Of a DNA stretch of 64,000 nucleotides, positions 46,501 to 52,237 are shown piece by piece. The stretch comes from Elephas maximus indicus. Lineage: Eukaryota; Chordata; Mammalia; Proboscidea; Elephantidae. Under the pieces are notes generated by a model. The model was not told where the DNA came from, did not search any database, and worked only from the letters and a program-made list of their open reading frames with translations. The position numbers were made by a program, and so were the translations under genes. Each line of letters opens with the position of its first letter. Within the stretch, counting starts at the first letter, position 1. The stretch is from positions 145,086,823 to 145,150,822 of the forward strand of contig NC_064822.1 in assembly GCF_024166365.1 (NCBI RefSeq), in the 5' to 3' direction.

Positions 46501-48678
46501 TCATTGTGCTTTTATTATTGTATTTTCAAGTTTTTAAAAATCTTGTTAAAAGCATATGATCAAAACTGTTTGCAAACTCTTATAAGAATCTGGTATTTTT
46601 TTAAAAAGAATCCATTATAAAATATAGTACAAGCATGTTTCTTGGGTTCTATAGTGAATCAACAATTTACTAATCAAAATTAAACAACACCTACTTCACA
46701 CATGCAATACTTAAATATTTTACTATTAAAATAATATGGTGATTGCATTTTTTTTTCCCTCCTACTCTGCTACCTAGTCCTTGGGTGGCTCAAATGGTTA
46801 AGAGCTCAGGTACTGAGTGCTTTGAACCTACTTAGAGGCACCGAGGAAGAAAGGCCTGGTGACCTGCTTTCTAAAGGCTACCACCATGAAAACCTTTGGA
46901 GTGAAGTTCTACTCTGCAACACCTAGGGTCTCCATAAGTTGTAATCAACTCAATGGAAACTGGTTTGGTTTTAGTTTACTCTGCTACCTGCCAATATTAC
47001 TGAGTAGTCCTATATGAAGGACCGCTGGTGACACAGTGATTAAAGTGCTTGGCTACTAACTGAAAGGTTGGCAGTTCGAACCCATCAGCCACTCTGAGGG
47101 AGAAAGCTGTGCCAGTCTGTTTCTATAAAGATTACAGCCTTGGAAACCCTATGAGGCAGTTCTATTCTGTCCTTTCAGCACCCCATTGAGATGAGGTAAA
47201 GTTATTATCCTCATTTTACAGATGAGGAAATAAAGACACTGAAAAGTAAAAATTAACTTTTCTTAGTCACTCAAGTAGCTAATTGGATTTTAAACCCAGG
47301 CTGTTAAGTTTCCCAAGACAACACTCTTAACAATTATAGTATAATTTCTATAATGAGTTCAGTAATAAATAGTTGTTTGTCATCTCTTAAGAAAACAAAT
47401 ATATCTTCAATATTTTATTTATACCTCTAAAACTATTTTAGTTTGTATTGTAGAGGAATTCGTCTGTTTGATGAGTAATACTTTCGATAGCACGTTTAGA
47501 TTTGGTTACCTTAAATTAATAATTCAAGATGACAATTATGGCAAAAATTTTAAAAAAGGTATGGTTTGCAAAAAATAAATAAATTAGATATTACACAAAT
47601 AATGTGACCTTTGGACTGTCTAGGTTTGAGATTGCTGCCGAAAATGGAAGTGTTAAACTGGAAGTATCCTAAACTCTTTTTTGTTCCAAATTATAAAAGT
47701 CTGCGATTCTGTTAGGGCATAGATTTTTTTGTATCAAACTTTGTTTCTTTAACTAAATTTCTATGAGTTGTTTCAGAGACTGAAAAGTATTATATTAAAT
47801 TCAACTTTGTAATAATTGGTATAGTGATCAAGACTCCTGAGTGCGTGCATATGAGCCCACTGTGTGTGTGTTTGTGTATATATATTTAAATTAGGCTTTG
47901 GGTAATTAAAAGAAAACGTAGGAGAATTTTTGCAAAAATTAGGACAGAAGTTTTGATATTGAATTTAATATTGGGATGTTTGATTCAGTGAATGAAGTAA
48001 CTAAGCTTTATGGTGTTAGAGTAGAAATGCCAACTTGGCATCACTTATAGTTTTTTTTTTTTTTTAATACCGGTGATTTTTCACGTTTCTGAATTATATC
48101 AAATATAATGGGCAATCTATGAAGAAGTGAACTCAATCTCAATAAAATATTTGACTACTATGGTCAGATGCATTATAAAAGTGTCTCAAATCACAAGTTT
48201 GCCCTAGTTAACACAGGCTGCATTCGATTGGTCCAATCGTTACTTCAGCTAGTTGTTAAGCAAATACTAGTTGTTAAAAAAAATCAGAAAATTCAAATGG
48301 CTGCGTATCCAAATATCCTAGAAAAAACAAACTAAAGTACGTCAGTAGTAATAGGCGATCACAATCATTTTGCCTATAAAGGAAATAATTTTTCTTTATG
48401 AAAATGTAAGTATTTTCTAGGGGTAATTTGGAAATTATAGAAAGGTACACATACTCCAACCCAGTGCCAAAAACAGAATGTTTAAAATCTTCATCAGAAT
48501 TGTTTTTAACCCTCCTTTTCTTCCTTAAAGGATTGTTTGATGGTGGGCCTACATACCTGTGGTGATCTTGCTCCAAATACTCTGCGGATATTTACTTCCA
48601 AGTATGAAATCAAGGGAGTATGTAGTGTGGGTTGTTGCTACCACCTGTTATCTGAAGAGTTTGAAAATCAGCATAAAG
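10265..48678 (+). CDS. METTL25: METTL25, 5' part (coding exons 1-5), continues past the window
   Basis: Exons 10265-10517, 29625-29789, 36343-36449, 44807-45406 and 48531-48678 join in frame to 424 codons plus one base, of about 600 in mammals. It is a predicted S-adenosylmethionine-dependent methyltransferase of the Methyltransf_32 family, related to METTL25B/RRNAD1; I know of no settled substrate. The SAM-binding motif I, VIDLGSGKG, is at residues 176-184, with an acidic residue at the end of the next strand (GID, D202). Family motifs LHTCGDL (382-388) and GCCYH (409-413) lie in exon 5. A long, poorly conserved linker (about 214-370) separates the two halves of the fold. Phases after each exon are 1, 1, 0, 0 and 1, and all introns are GT/AG. 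The remaining C-terminal exons must lie beyond 64000. The start codon follows the known MAAS N-terminus, with G at -3 and +4. Confidence 0.95.
10452..10631 (+). repeat. Tandem duplication, about 90 bp, across the exon 1 donor of METTL25
   Basis: GAGGCGCGCCCCCTGGTGGA at 10481 recurs as GAGGCGCGTCCCCTAGTGGA at 10571, a 90-bp period. The flanking text is similar (GGCGG.AGAGG upstream; GGAATC downstream). The first copy holds the splice donor GTGAGC; the second has GCGTTAGC at that place. Confidence 0.7.
10975..11379. mobile_element. Ancient L2-like relic, part 1
   Basis: 10975-11290 (GGAGCCATTTAGG, GGGAGGCCAGTTAGG) and 11325-11379 (ATTCATTTAACAACTACTTA, TCTACTATGTGCCATG) read like reverse-complement L2-type sequence. 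It continues after the AfroSINE at 11586-11660. The family name is tentative. Confidence 0.4.
11380..11585 (+). mobile_element. AfroSINE, inserted in an L2-like relic
   Basis: Starts GGAGCCCTGGTGGTGCAGTG and ends ACAGCAGTGGGTTTGGG; long subtype with the middle block. The flanks GTGCCATGAAA and GTGCCACAAA are an imperfect target duplication. Confidence 0.88.
11757..11862 (+). repeat. 53-bp tandem duplication
   Basis: GCCTGAGTGTGATGCTTCTC starts at 11761 and again at 11814. At least 46 bases, through GGCTGTGAATAATA, are identical between copies, so the event looks recent. Confidence 0.95.
12482..13179 (+). mobile_element. Old DNA-transposon-like element(s) with inverted ends, split by an AfroSINE
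   Basis: From 12722 the text GTAGTCCCTGACTTACG faces its approximate complement at the right end (CATAAGTTGAAGACTCCCTG, ending at 13179). A partial first copy lies at 12482-12720, so TTTGCTGATGT occurs twice (about 12604 and 13003). A TTG repeat sits at 12548-12567 and a T run at 12776-12793. No transposase frame. I recall similar text in mammalian repeat sets but cannot name the family. Confidence 0.45.
12809..12967 (+). mobile_element. AfroSINE, short subtype
   Basis: GGAAACCCTGGTGGTGTAGT head, TGCTCCTTGGAAACTC junction lacking the middle block, GAATCGACTCGATGGCAGTG tail. Little diverged, hence relatively young. Confidence 0.92.
13648..14553 (-). mobile_element. Possible solo LTR, about 900 bp
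   Basis: On the minus strand the block begins TGTGATACTTTTG and ends CACTGCAACA, giving TG...CA termini, with an AATAAA (plus-strand TTTATT at about 13697) near its 3' side. Internally it is CT-rich with repeated CAGTCACTT/TTTGCATAGT units. No target duplication was found, so this is a candidate only. Confidence 0.35.
14926..15455 (+). mobile_element. L2 3' end interrupted by an RTE fragment
   Basis: GAGAATGTAAGAATTGTTGT, AATGCCTGGTCAGTG, and after the insertion GTTAATAAATATTGTTGAAT with GAATGAATGAATG follow the order of the L2 3' terminus. Confidence 0.6.
14981..15396 (-). mobile_element. RTE (BovB-like) 3' fragment
   Basis: TGGTCAGTGT at 14971-14980 and TGGTCAGAGT at 15397-15406 are the target duplication. 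On the minus strand an open frame (15084-15383) encodes the C-terminal part of an RTE reverse transcriptase (PWTARRTNKS, YFGHVIKRDQSLEKDIMLGK). The 3' end carries the RTE-type CAA-repeat tail, seen on the plus strand as TTGTTGTTGTTG. Confidence 0.88.
15547..15724 (+). mobile_element. AfroSINE, short subtype
   Basis: Perfect 11-bp target duplication AAGGGCAATGA at 15536-15546 and 15725-15735. Head GGAAACCCTGGTGACGTAGT. Confidence 0.93.
16000..16155 (+). mobile_element. MIR relic followed by an L2-type end
   Basis: ACTACTTACCAGCTCTGTGA and CCTTGGGGAATTTAATT are the MIR core in sense orientation. From 16093, TTCATTCAATCAGCAAACAT and TTTGCTATGTGCCAGGCA are an L2 3' end in reverse. Confidence 0.6.
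16376..16541 (+). mobile_element. AfroSINE, short subtype
   Basis: Perfect 13-bp target duplication TAAGCAGAAGCTT at 16363-16375 and 16542-16554. The head lacks a few bases (begins ACCCTGGTGGCGTAGT). Confidence 0.94.
18238..18408 (+). mobile_element. AfroSINE
   Basis: Perfect 12-bp target duplication GATGTTTGAGAG at 18226-18237 and 18409-18420. GGAGCCCTGGTGGCTCAGTG head; no middle block. Confidence 0.94.
19526..19686 (+). mobile_element. AfroSINE
   Basis: GGAGCCGTGGTGGTGCAGCA head, GCTGCTAACCAAAAGCTCAG box, GAATTGACTCGATGG tail. No clear target duplication. Confidence 0.88.
20022..20055. repeat. AT dinucleotide microsatellite
   Basis: Alternating TA run broken by one G (TATATATATATG, then TATATATATATAT). 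Confidence 0.9.
20168..20215 (-). mobile_element. AfroSINE/RTE tail fragment
   Basis: CAGTTACTGTCAAGTTGATT, CTGACTCATGG on the plus strand is the complement of the shared AfroSINE/RTE 3' tail. A short scrap only. Confidence 0.5.
20974..21015 (-). mobile_element. AfroSINE/RTE tail fragment
   Basis: TGTCTTCGAGTCATTCCAAC, TCAGAGCAACC is another antisense scrap of the tail. It lies just before the plus-strand AfroSINE at 21040. Confidence 0.5.
21040..21231 (+). mobile_element. AfroSINE, diverged long subtype
   Basis: GGAGTCCCTGGGTGTTACAA head, AGAGGTGCCTGGGGAGAGAT middle and TTGCCATGAATTGGAATTGA tail. Confidence 0.85.
22131..22270 (+). mobile_element. AfroSINE, 5'-truncated short subtype
   Basis: Starts within the head (GCTACAGCTGCTAACC) and keeps a little-diverged tail (GTCGCTATGAGTCGGAATCA). 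Confidence 0.88.
22440..22680 (+). repeat. Dispersed duplication, copy 1
   Basis: GTGCAAAGACCCGTGTAAG, CATGAGATGAGTAGCAG, TGTTATCAATGTTCT, GGTAAGACACCATATCC and GCACCTCCTGATTTATTT recur in the same order at 23573-23823. This copy lacks about 35 bases after the CATATCC motif. Confidence 0.88.
23010..23110. repeat. AT/TG-rich simple repeat
   Basis: Loose alternation of TATATA and TGTATG units. Confidence 0.8.
23120..23580 (-). mobile_element. MIR relic, then L2-like relic
   Basis: 23120-23265 is antisense MIR (TCTCCCATTTTATTGATAAA). 23270-23580 reads as reverse L2 (ACTCACTGAGTGCCTATTAT; GGATGCAGCAGTGAATAAAA; GACATTTGAGCAAAGACCTG). Confidence 0.55.
23573..23823 (+). repeat. Dispersed duplication, copy 2
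   Basis: Partner of 22440-22680 at a distance of about 1.13 kb: GTGCAAAGGCCTGTGTAAG, CATGAGGTGAGTAGCAG, GGTAAGACACCGTATCC, GCACCTCCTGATTTATTT. It joins directly to the preceding L2-like relic, so this is probably the parental location. Confidence 0.88.
25524..25665 (-). mobile_element. AfroSINE
   Basis: The plus strand shows the complement: AGATTCCGGCTCATAGTGAC, GGGTTTCCAAGGAGTGGCTG, TTGTGCCACCAGGGCTC. Short subtype; first copy on the minus strand after a run of plus-strand copies. Confidence 0.9.
25690..25912 (+). mobile_element. MIR
   Basis: GGGAATTAAGAGCACGGTCT, GGGAACTTGGGTAAATTACG, AAATGGGGATAAAAGC and TGGCTGGCACATAGTCTAGG are in MIR order over nearly its full length. Confidence 0.75.
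27471..27668 (-). mobile_element. AfroSINE, long subtype, diverged
   Basis: Antisense tail AGTCAATTCCAACTCATGGC, middle CAGATCACCAGGCCTTTGTT and box TTTAGGTTAGTAGCTGAGCA. Target duplication not clear. Confidence 0.87.
27964..28132 (-). mobile_element. AfroSINE
   Basis: Perfect 13-bp target duplication CATTTAAGCACTA at 27951-27963 and 28133-28145. Complement of the head is TGTGCCACCAGGGCTC. Confidence 0.95.
28267..28396 (+). mobile_element. AfroSINE, 5'-truncated
   Basis: Keeps the middle block (GGCCTGGTGATCTGCTTCTT) and tail (CGCCATGAGTCGGAATTGAC). Preceded by a T14 run. Confidence 0.8.
29264..29417 (-). mobile_element. AfroSINE close to METTL25 exon 2
   Basis: Little-diverged antisense copy: CCATCGAGTCGATTCTGACT, GCCCCATGGCGTTTCCAAGG, GGCCACCAGGGTTT. 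It ends about 200 bp upstream of the exon 2 acceptor. Confidence 0.93.
29625..29789 (+). CDS. METTL25: METTL25 coding exon 2
   Basis: 165 nt. The acceptor is a strong T-rich tract ending TTTTAG and the donor is GTATGT. It encodes GISDFSKIFCETSQKLVSVE through LLIALQGNQKQRTG, closely matching the mammalian protein. Phase 1 at both ends, so skipping it would keep the frame. Confidence 0.96.
30230..31210 (+). mobile_element. Old L1 (L1M-type) 3' region
   Basis: 30230-30365 (AAACCCAACCATATTGATAA, GCAGAGATTGGACAGTTTGG) and 30480-31210 (TACAGAAAAGTTGCAAGGAT, CACCAGTTAACATTTTGCCA, AACATGACACTATCCCCAGA) follow the sense order of an old L1 ORF2 end and 3' UTR. All frames are broken. Confidence 0.65.
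32443..32958 (+). mobile_element. MLT1-type LTR (ERVL-MaLR)
   Basis: Begins TGTGGTAGTCAGAATAAT and runs through AACCTGTGAATGGTTATATT, GAGCCAAGGAATGAAGGCAG and AGCCACTAAGTTTGTGGTAA to AGGAAACTAATAC, the full order of an MLT1 LTR. An ancient solo LTR with no coding content. Confidence 0.85.
32960..33560 (+). mobile_element. Old L1 fragment, split by an AfroSINE
   Basis: GGACTTCTCATCAGTCACAA, AGACCCAAAGACAATGGTAA, GTGCTGAAAATAATCATCAC and ATTTCAGACAAAGGCAGAGA match the order of L1M-type sequence; it resumes after the SINE. Broken frames. Confidence 0.55.
33361..33482 (-). mobile_element. AfroSINE with internal deletion
   Basis: TTGTTGTTGTTAGGTGCC tail complement, then GCCCCATAGG joined directly to CCAACCTTTTGGTTAGCAG. 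Short target duplication AGAATGT at 33354-33360 and 33483-33489. Confidence 0.87.
34390..36150 (-). mobile_element. Antisense L1 fragment, split by a solo LTR
   Basis: The plus strand reads GTGGAATTGCTGGGAGTCAT (about 35413) and TTTGCCCATTTTTCTATGGA, the complement of the L1 ORF2 C-terminal region (PAIPL motif). A hAT-like relic lies at about 35730-35880. The solo LTR at 34836-35343 interrupts it. Confidence 0.6.
34836..35343 (+). mobile_element. Solo LTR, 508 bp, copy A of a family seen three times here
   Basis: Begins TGTCATGGATTGAATTG and ends AGATAACTAAGACA, so the termini are TG...CA. Perfect 5-bp target duplication GTGAG at 34831-34835 and 35344-35348, as expected for ERVL/MaLR-type integration. 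Polyadenylation hexamer AATAAA at 35273-35278. No internal retroviral region. Confidence 0.9.
36343..36449 (+). CDS. METTL25: METTL25 coding exon 3
   Basis: 107 nt. Acceptor TTGATCAG, donor GTAAGA. It encodes residues 140-175 (DEFMNMKKSHEVHIMSELIS, then DFCGIKQ), the helix leading into the Rossmann fold of the methyltransferase. Phase 1 in, phase 0 out. Confidence 0.96.
36590..37441. mobile_element. Decayed DNA transposon with inverted ends, containing an AfroSINE
   Basis: The left end TACATGCGTTGTTTAACATC and the right end (GGACGTTGCCCAAACAGATG, then GGTGCATGACTGTA) match the two ends of a mammalian nonautonomous element of the CAGTCATGCGNCG type as I remember it. The middle is poorly conserved. 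Confidence 0.45.
36998..37165 (-). mobile_element. AfroSINE
   Basis: Perfect 11-bp target duplication AATTTACACTA at 36987-36997 and 37166-37176. Confidence 0.94.
38028..38195. mobile_element. hAT-like inverted-repeat element, copy 1
   Basis: GCAAGGTATGCACGGG (left) is mirrored by GCCTGTGCATACCTTGC (right), and the ends read CAGGG...CCCC. The internal GTGAAATTGTGCACTAGAGA matches copy 2 at 50370-50590. No target duplication identified. Confidence 0.65.
39059..39196 (-). mobile_element. AfroSINE
   Basis: ATTCATTTA at 39050-39058 and 39201-39209 is the target duplication. The antisense tail TTTGAGTCGATTCCAACTCA lies at the left. Confidence 0.9.
39601..39750 (-). mobile_element. AfroSINE
   Basis: AGTCAATTCCAACTCATAGT, GGTTTCTAAGGAGTGGCCAG, GCGCCACCAGGGCTCC. 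A small deletion removes part of the tRNA-like box. Confidence 0.9.
40010..40860 (+). mobile_element. Ancient L2-like relic with internal duplication
   Basis: Runs like AGAGGCAATGAGGGATTTTG, AGTTTTGGACATGTTAAATT and TTTGAGATGCTTCTTAGACA, then CCAAGTG, belong to a mammal-wide old repeat (L2-like; name tentative). Its end is duplicated at 40451-40605 and 40691-40849. Confidence 0.45.
40451..40849 (+). repeat. Direct duplication (about 155 bp) flanking an AfroSINE scrap
   Basis: CATGAAGTTCATGGGAGAAT starts at 40451 and 40691. The copies share CATTACCCT.GTATGGTAGTTTGATC and ATACTAATATTATTAAGAAAT-type text (each run 20 bases or less) and end at GTTTC near 40605 and 40849, about 10 percent diverged. 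The 85-bp spacer is mostly the 5' end of an antisense AfroSINE (CCTTTTGGTTAACAGCCAAG, ATCAGGGCTC). Confidence 0.9.
42484..42649 (+). mobile_element. AfroSINE nested in L1
   Basis: Target duplication AAATATGCCAA (42473-42483) and AAATATACCAA (42650-42660). GAGCCCTGGTGGTGCAGTGG head. It cuts the antisense L1. Confidence 0.94.
43836..44375 (+). mobile_element. LTR-like insert in the antisense L1
   Basis: The run GGCCAATAAAAGTCC, GAAGCTCCATGTTGAGGGCC, TAATCTTAAGTACCATACTC, GTGAGTTGTTCCAGCAAATT resembles an ERVL-class LTR as I remember such sequences. The boundaries are where L1 similarity stops and resumes. Confidence 0.4.
44807..45406 (+). CDS. METTL25: METTL25 coding exon 4 (SAM-binding motif and linker)
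   Basis: 600 nt, residues 176-375, phase 0 at both ends. Acceptor CTAACTTTAG; donor GAG|GTGATT, where the usual A at +3 is replaced by G. Opens with the SAM motif I VIDLGSGKGYLSSFLS and the acidic GIDSS strand end, then a conserved ERNRKLKKHW/SRLDVNGLALKMAKERK block. The middle (about 230-340) is rich in Lys, Glu and Ser, poorly conserved and probably disordered. It recovers conservation at SSESNIYSPLTSFITADSEL. Reading on into the intron would add only seven residues before a stop. Confidence 0.96.
46001..46196 (-). mobile_element. AfroSINE, long subtype
   Basis: Perfect 11-bp target duplication TTGTAATATTA at 45990-46000 and 46197-46207. Middle block present (GAAGCAGACTGCCACATCTT). Confidence 0.95.
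46776..46976 (+). mobile_element. AfroSINE, long subtype, diverged
   Basis: Perfect 13-bp target duplication TACTCTGCTACCT at 46763-46775 and 46977-46989. Confidence 0.94.
47018..47178 (+). mobile_element. AfroSINE, 3'-truncated
   Basis: GACCGCTGGTGACACAGTGA head through CTATTCTGTCC, where it joins a MIR relic. The GAATCGACTC tail is missing. Confidence 0.87.
48531..48678 (+). CDS. METTL25: METTL25 coding exon 5
   Basis: 148 nt, residues 376-424 plus one base. Acceptor TTCCTTAAAG, donor GTACAA, which is weak. It encodes DCLMVGLHTCGDLAPNTL, then VCSVGCCYHLLSEEFENQHK. HTCGDL and GCCYH are hallmark motifs of Methyltransf_32 proteins and lie on the catalytic face after the SAM-binding half. The next exon would start with the codon completed by its first two bases (phase 1). 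Confidence 0.96.
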
Positions 48679-49199
48679 GTACAAAGCTCCCATTGCATCA
48701 TAATTTTTATATTATTTGAGCAATAATGGCTGCTTTTATCTCTTTTTTCTTTTTGGCATCACTATCATTTTGAATTAACATTTAAGGTACATCTGATTTT
48801 CTTACAATTTTAATGTTTTAATATTATTGAAATTTAATGCACTATCACTTATGTGTTTTGTTAGTTTATTTGATCATAAAATTGCAAAACGAATGCTGAA
48901 TACTCTGCAAATATTTGGAAAATTTTACGTGGTACACCTTTTAGAGAAGTGTTTAAAAGCACATATATACATTTACTTAGTAAAGCTAAATGATTTTATC
49001 ATGAATACTGAGTTGCAAAGTTTGCTTTCATTTGCAGAGCTTTCTACGTTGTTTCTGAAGGAATCTTGGTATTTCTCAAAAACAAGTTCTTTAGTGTGTT
49101 TTGTAGAATCAGCTTGACTAGGGTTTTTAAAAACTCCGGAACTTGTGATTGCATTAAATAATAGTTTTCAAAGTGGACTGTGTGGACTCAGAAGGTACC

Positions 49200-49679
49200 T
49201 GTCGTGGACTGAAATCTGTATATCAACTTGGCTAGGCCATGATTCCCAGTATTCTGTGGTTGTCCTCCATTTTGTGATTGTAATTTTATCTTAAAGAGGA
49301 TTAGGGTGGGATTATAATACCCCTACCTGGCCATATCCCTGATCCAATATAAAAGGAGTTTCTCTGGGGTGTGGCCTACACCACCTTTTGTCTCTCAAGA
49401 GATAAAAGAAAAGCTAAGCTAGCAGAGAGGGGGGACCTCATACCACCGAGAAAGCAGTGCTGGGAGCAGAGCGTGTGTCCTTTGGACCCAGGGTCCCTGG
49501 GTAGAGAAGTTCCTAGATTGGGGGAAGATTGATGAGAAGGCTAACAGGGAGAAAAAGTCTTCCCCTGGAGCTGACACCCTGAATTTGGACTTTAAGTCTA
49601 CTTTACTGTGAAGAAATTTTTTTTTGTTAAAGCCATCCACTTGTGGTATTTCTGTTATAGCAGCGCTAGATGACTAAGT
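49200..49679 (+). mobile_element. Solo LTR, copy B, right end decayed
   Basis: Starts TGTCGTGGACTGAAATC and tracks copy A closely (CCATGATTCCCAGTATTCTG, CTTCCCCTGGAGC, AGCGCTAGATGACTAAG). The terminal ACA and any target duplication are not visible. Confidence 0.87.
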
Positions 49680-50369
49680 GCCCGAGGAGCAAAGTACGTG
49701 GTAGCTTAGCAGGGCTTGGAGCTCCCTAGAGCCCTTCAATAGGGCTGAATACCTTTGTCCATTTTATACGTAATGGCTACCCGTAAGATATGGTTTCAAA
49801 ACTGCTGGTTCAGATTAAATGGTTGCCTGGTCTATTGATATTGACACTTGTCTTTTCTATCAGTTTTAATGAAGTCTTTATCAGTGTCTAATATCCTTTG
49901 CTAAGAATTCTCAGATCAGAAAGGCGAGTGCATATGAATGATATTCTTTTCTCTTTTCCTCAATTTTAGAACCCAGTTGAATATAAAATTTTGATTTTTT
50001 TTTTTTTCATTTAGTCATGTCCAACAGGAAAAATTATAATTATATAACTATGAGAATGAGATTGGGTGAAACATAGATTGTCCTTAGAAATGGCAAAGGT
50101 TTTTGTGAAACAGAATTAATTGAATAAGAATTACTTTATGTCAGAATTTGAAAAGTATGTTTTAGGAATAGTGCACAAAAGAAAAATGTGGACTACAGAG
50201 AGCAACAGAGTGAGAGAAAGAAAGCAAATTGAGAAAAAGTTAACAGCCTGTGAATCTAGATTAATGATATATGAATGCTTGTCATGGCATTATTTCTAGC
50301 TTTTCTCTGAGTACAAAAATTTTGAACATAAAAATTTGGAAAAATAAATAGGAAAATTTGTACTAGAAT

Positions 50370-50590
50370 CAGGGGCAGATTAAACAGTAAGCATGGTATG
50401 TACCGGCTTGCACTGAGCAAGATATGACAGGCTTTGTTGTACTTACTGGCTAATCTGTGGTGAGCAATTTCATGTGGGTTTCACCACATCTTTGACATAG
50501 TGGGGGACGGGTGAAATTGTGCACTGCAGATTGGTGGGAAGGTACAGTTGAGCCCGTGCAGTACCTTGTTTATTGGGTAGTTCGGCCCTG
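50370..50590. mobile_element. hAT-like inverted-repeat element, copy 2, with 8-bp target duplication
   Basis: Ends CAGGGGCAGATTAAACAG and GGGTAGTTCGGCCCTG are imperfect inverted repeats. Flanks ACTAGAAT (50362-50369) and GCTAGAGT (50591-50598) agree at six of eight positions, the length duplicated by hAT transposases. Related to 38028-38195. No coding capacity (221 bp). Confidence 0.75.
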
Positions 50591-50673
50591 GCTAGAGTAT
50601 ATACCCAAATATTTACGTTATTTTACAATATTTTTCTGCATCTTTCCTAAAATATATATATATTATCACAGTT

Positions 50674-51714
50674 CTGTTGTTGTTAGGTGCCATTGAATCA
50701 GTTATGACTCCCAGCTACCTTACGTACAACAAAGAGAAACACTGCCCAGTCCTGTGCCATCCTCACAATCATCGCTATGTTTGAGCCCACTGTTGCAGCC
50801 ACTGTGTCAGTCCATCTCATTGAGGGTCTTTCTCTTTTTTGCTGACCCCCTACTTTACCAAGCATGATGTCCTTCTCCAGGGACTGGTCCCTCCTGATAA
50901 CATGTCCAAAGTAAGTGGGACCCAGTCTCACCATCCTTGCTTCTGAGGAGCATTCTGGCTGTACTTCTTCCAAGACAGATTTGTTTGTCCTTCTGGCAGT
51001 CTGTGGTATGTTCAGTATTCTTTGCCAACACCATAATTCAAATGCATCAATTCTTCTTTAGTCTTCCATATTCATTGTCCCAGCTTTCACATGCATGAGG
51101 CAATTGAAAATACCATGGCTTGGGTCAGGTGTTCCTTAGTCCTCAGAGTGACATCTTTGCCTCTTAATACTTTAAAGAGGCCTTTTGCAGCAGATTTACC
51201 CAATGCAGTACGTTGTTTGAGTTCTTGACTGCCACTTCCATGGATGTTAATTGTGGATCCAGATGAAATGAAATCCTTGACAACTTCAATCTTTTCTCCA
51301 TTTATCATGATGTTGCTTATCCAGTTGCAAGGATTTTTGTTTTCTTTATGTTGAGGTTGTAGTCTTTGATCTTCATCAGTAAGTGTTTCAAGTCCTCTTT
51401 ACTTTCAGCAAGCAAGGTTGTATCATCTGCATATTGTAGGTTGTTAATGAGTCTTCCTCCAATCCTGATACCCCATTCTTCTTCATATAGTCCAGTTTCT
51501 CGAATCTGCTCAGCATACAGATTGAATAAGTATGGTGAAAGGATACAACCCTGACACACACCTTTCCTGATTTTAGACTACACAGTATCCTCTTGTTCTG
51601 TTCGAACAACTGCCTCTTGATCTATGTACAGGTTCCTCGTGACCACAATTAAGTCTTCCAGAATTTTCATTCTTCACAATGTGATCTATAATTTGTTATG
51701 ATGCACACCCTTAA
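50674..51714 (-). mobile_element. RTE (BovB-like) copy, 5'-truncated
   Basis: ATCACAGTT at 50665-50673 and 51715-51723 is the target duplication. Minus-strand frames in order: CQGCILSPYLFNLYAEQI with NNLQYADDTTLLAESKEDLK (catalytic YADD), then INGEKIEVVKDFISSGSTIN, then PTYFGHVIRRDQSLEKDIML. Three broken frames cover the reverse transcriptase from box B to the C-terminus. Not functional. Confidence 0.92.
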
Positions 51715-51730
51715 ATCACAGTTTTATAGC

Positions 51731-52237
51731 TGTCTTAGTCATCTAGTGCTGCTCTAACAGAAATACCACAAGTGGATGGCTTTAACAAAGAGAAGTTTAT
51801 TCTCTCACAGTCTAGTAGGCTACAAGTCCAAATTCAGGGCATCAGATCCAGGGGAAGGCTTTTTCTGTCAGCTCTGGAGGAAGATCTGTGTCATCAATGT
51901 TCCCTTGGCCTAGGAGCTTCTCCACACAGGAACCCCAAGTCCACAGGACAAGCTCTGCTCCCGGTACTGCTTTCTTGGTGGTACGAGGTCCCCAAGTCTC
52001 TCTGGTCACTTCTCACTTTTATATCGCAGAAGAGATTGGCTTAAGACACTATCTAATCTTGTAGATCTCATCAAAATAACTGCTACTAATCCATCTCATT
52101 ACATCATAGTGATAGGATTTACAGCACACAGGGAAATCACATCAGATGACAGAATGGTAGACAGTCATACAATACTGGGAATCATGACCTAGCCAAGTTG
52201 ATAGATATTTTGGGGGGACACAATTCAATCCATGACA
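51731..52237 (-). mobile_element. Solo LTR, copy C, 507 bp
   Basis: Same family as 34836-35343 in the opposite orientation (minus strand begins TGTCATGGATTGAATTGTG). Perfect 5-bp target duplication ATAGC at 51726-51730 and 52238-52242. AATAAA lies on the minus strand at 51796-51801. Confidence 0.92.

Larger units (their letters stand above)
45407..48530 (+). other. METTL25: METTL25 intron 4
   Basis: 3.1 kb with three AfroSINEs (46001, 46776, 47018), a MIR relic (about 47185-47345, minus) and short GT/AT and T runs near 47865 and 48052. 45410-45985, 46210-46740 and 47350-48500 contain nothing recognised. Confidence 0.8.

Noticed and set aside
50698-51609. Several overlapping open frames on the minus strand
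   Set aside because: YADD, GHVIRRD and LEKDIML motifs identify them as pieces of one RTE reverse transcriptase.
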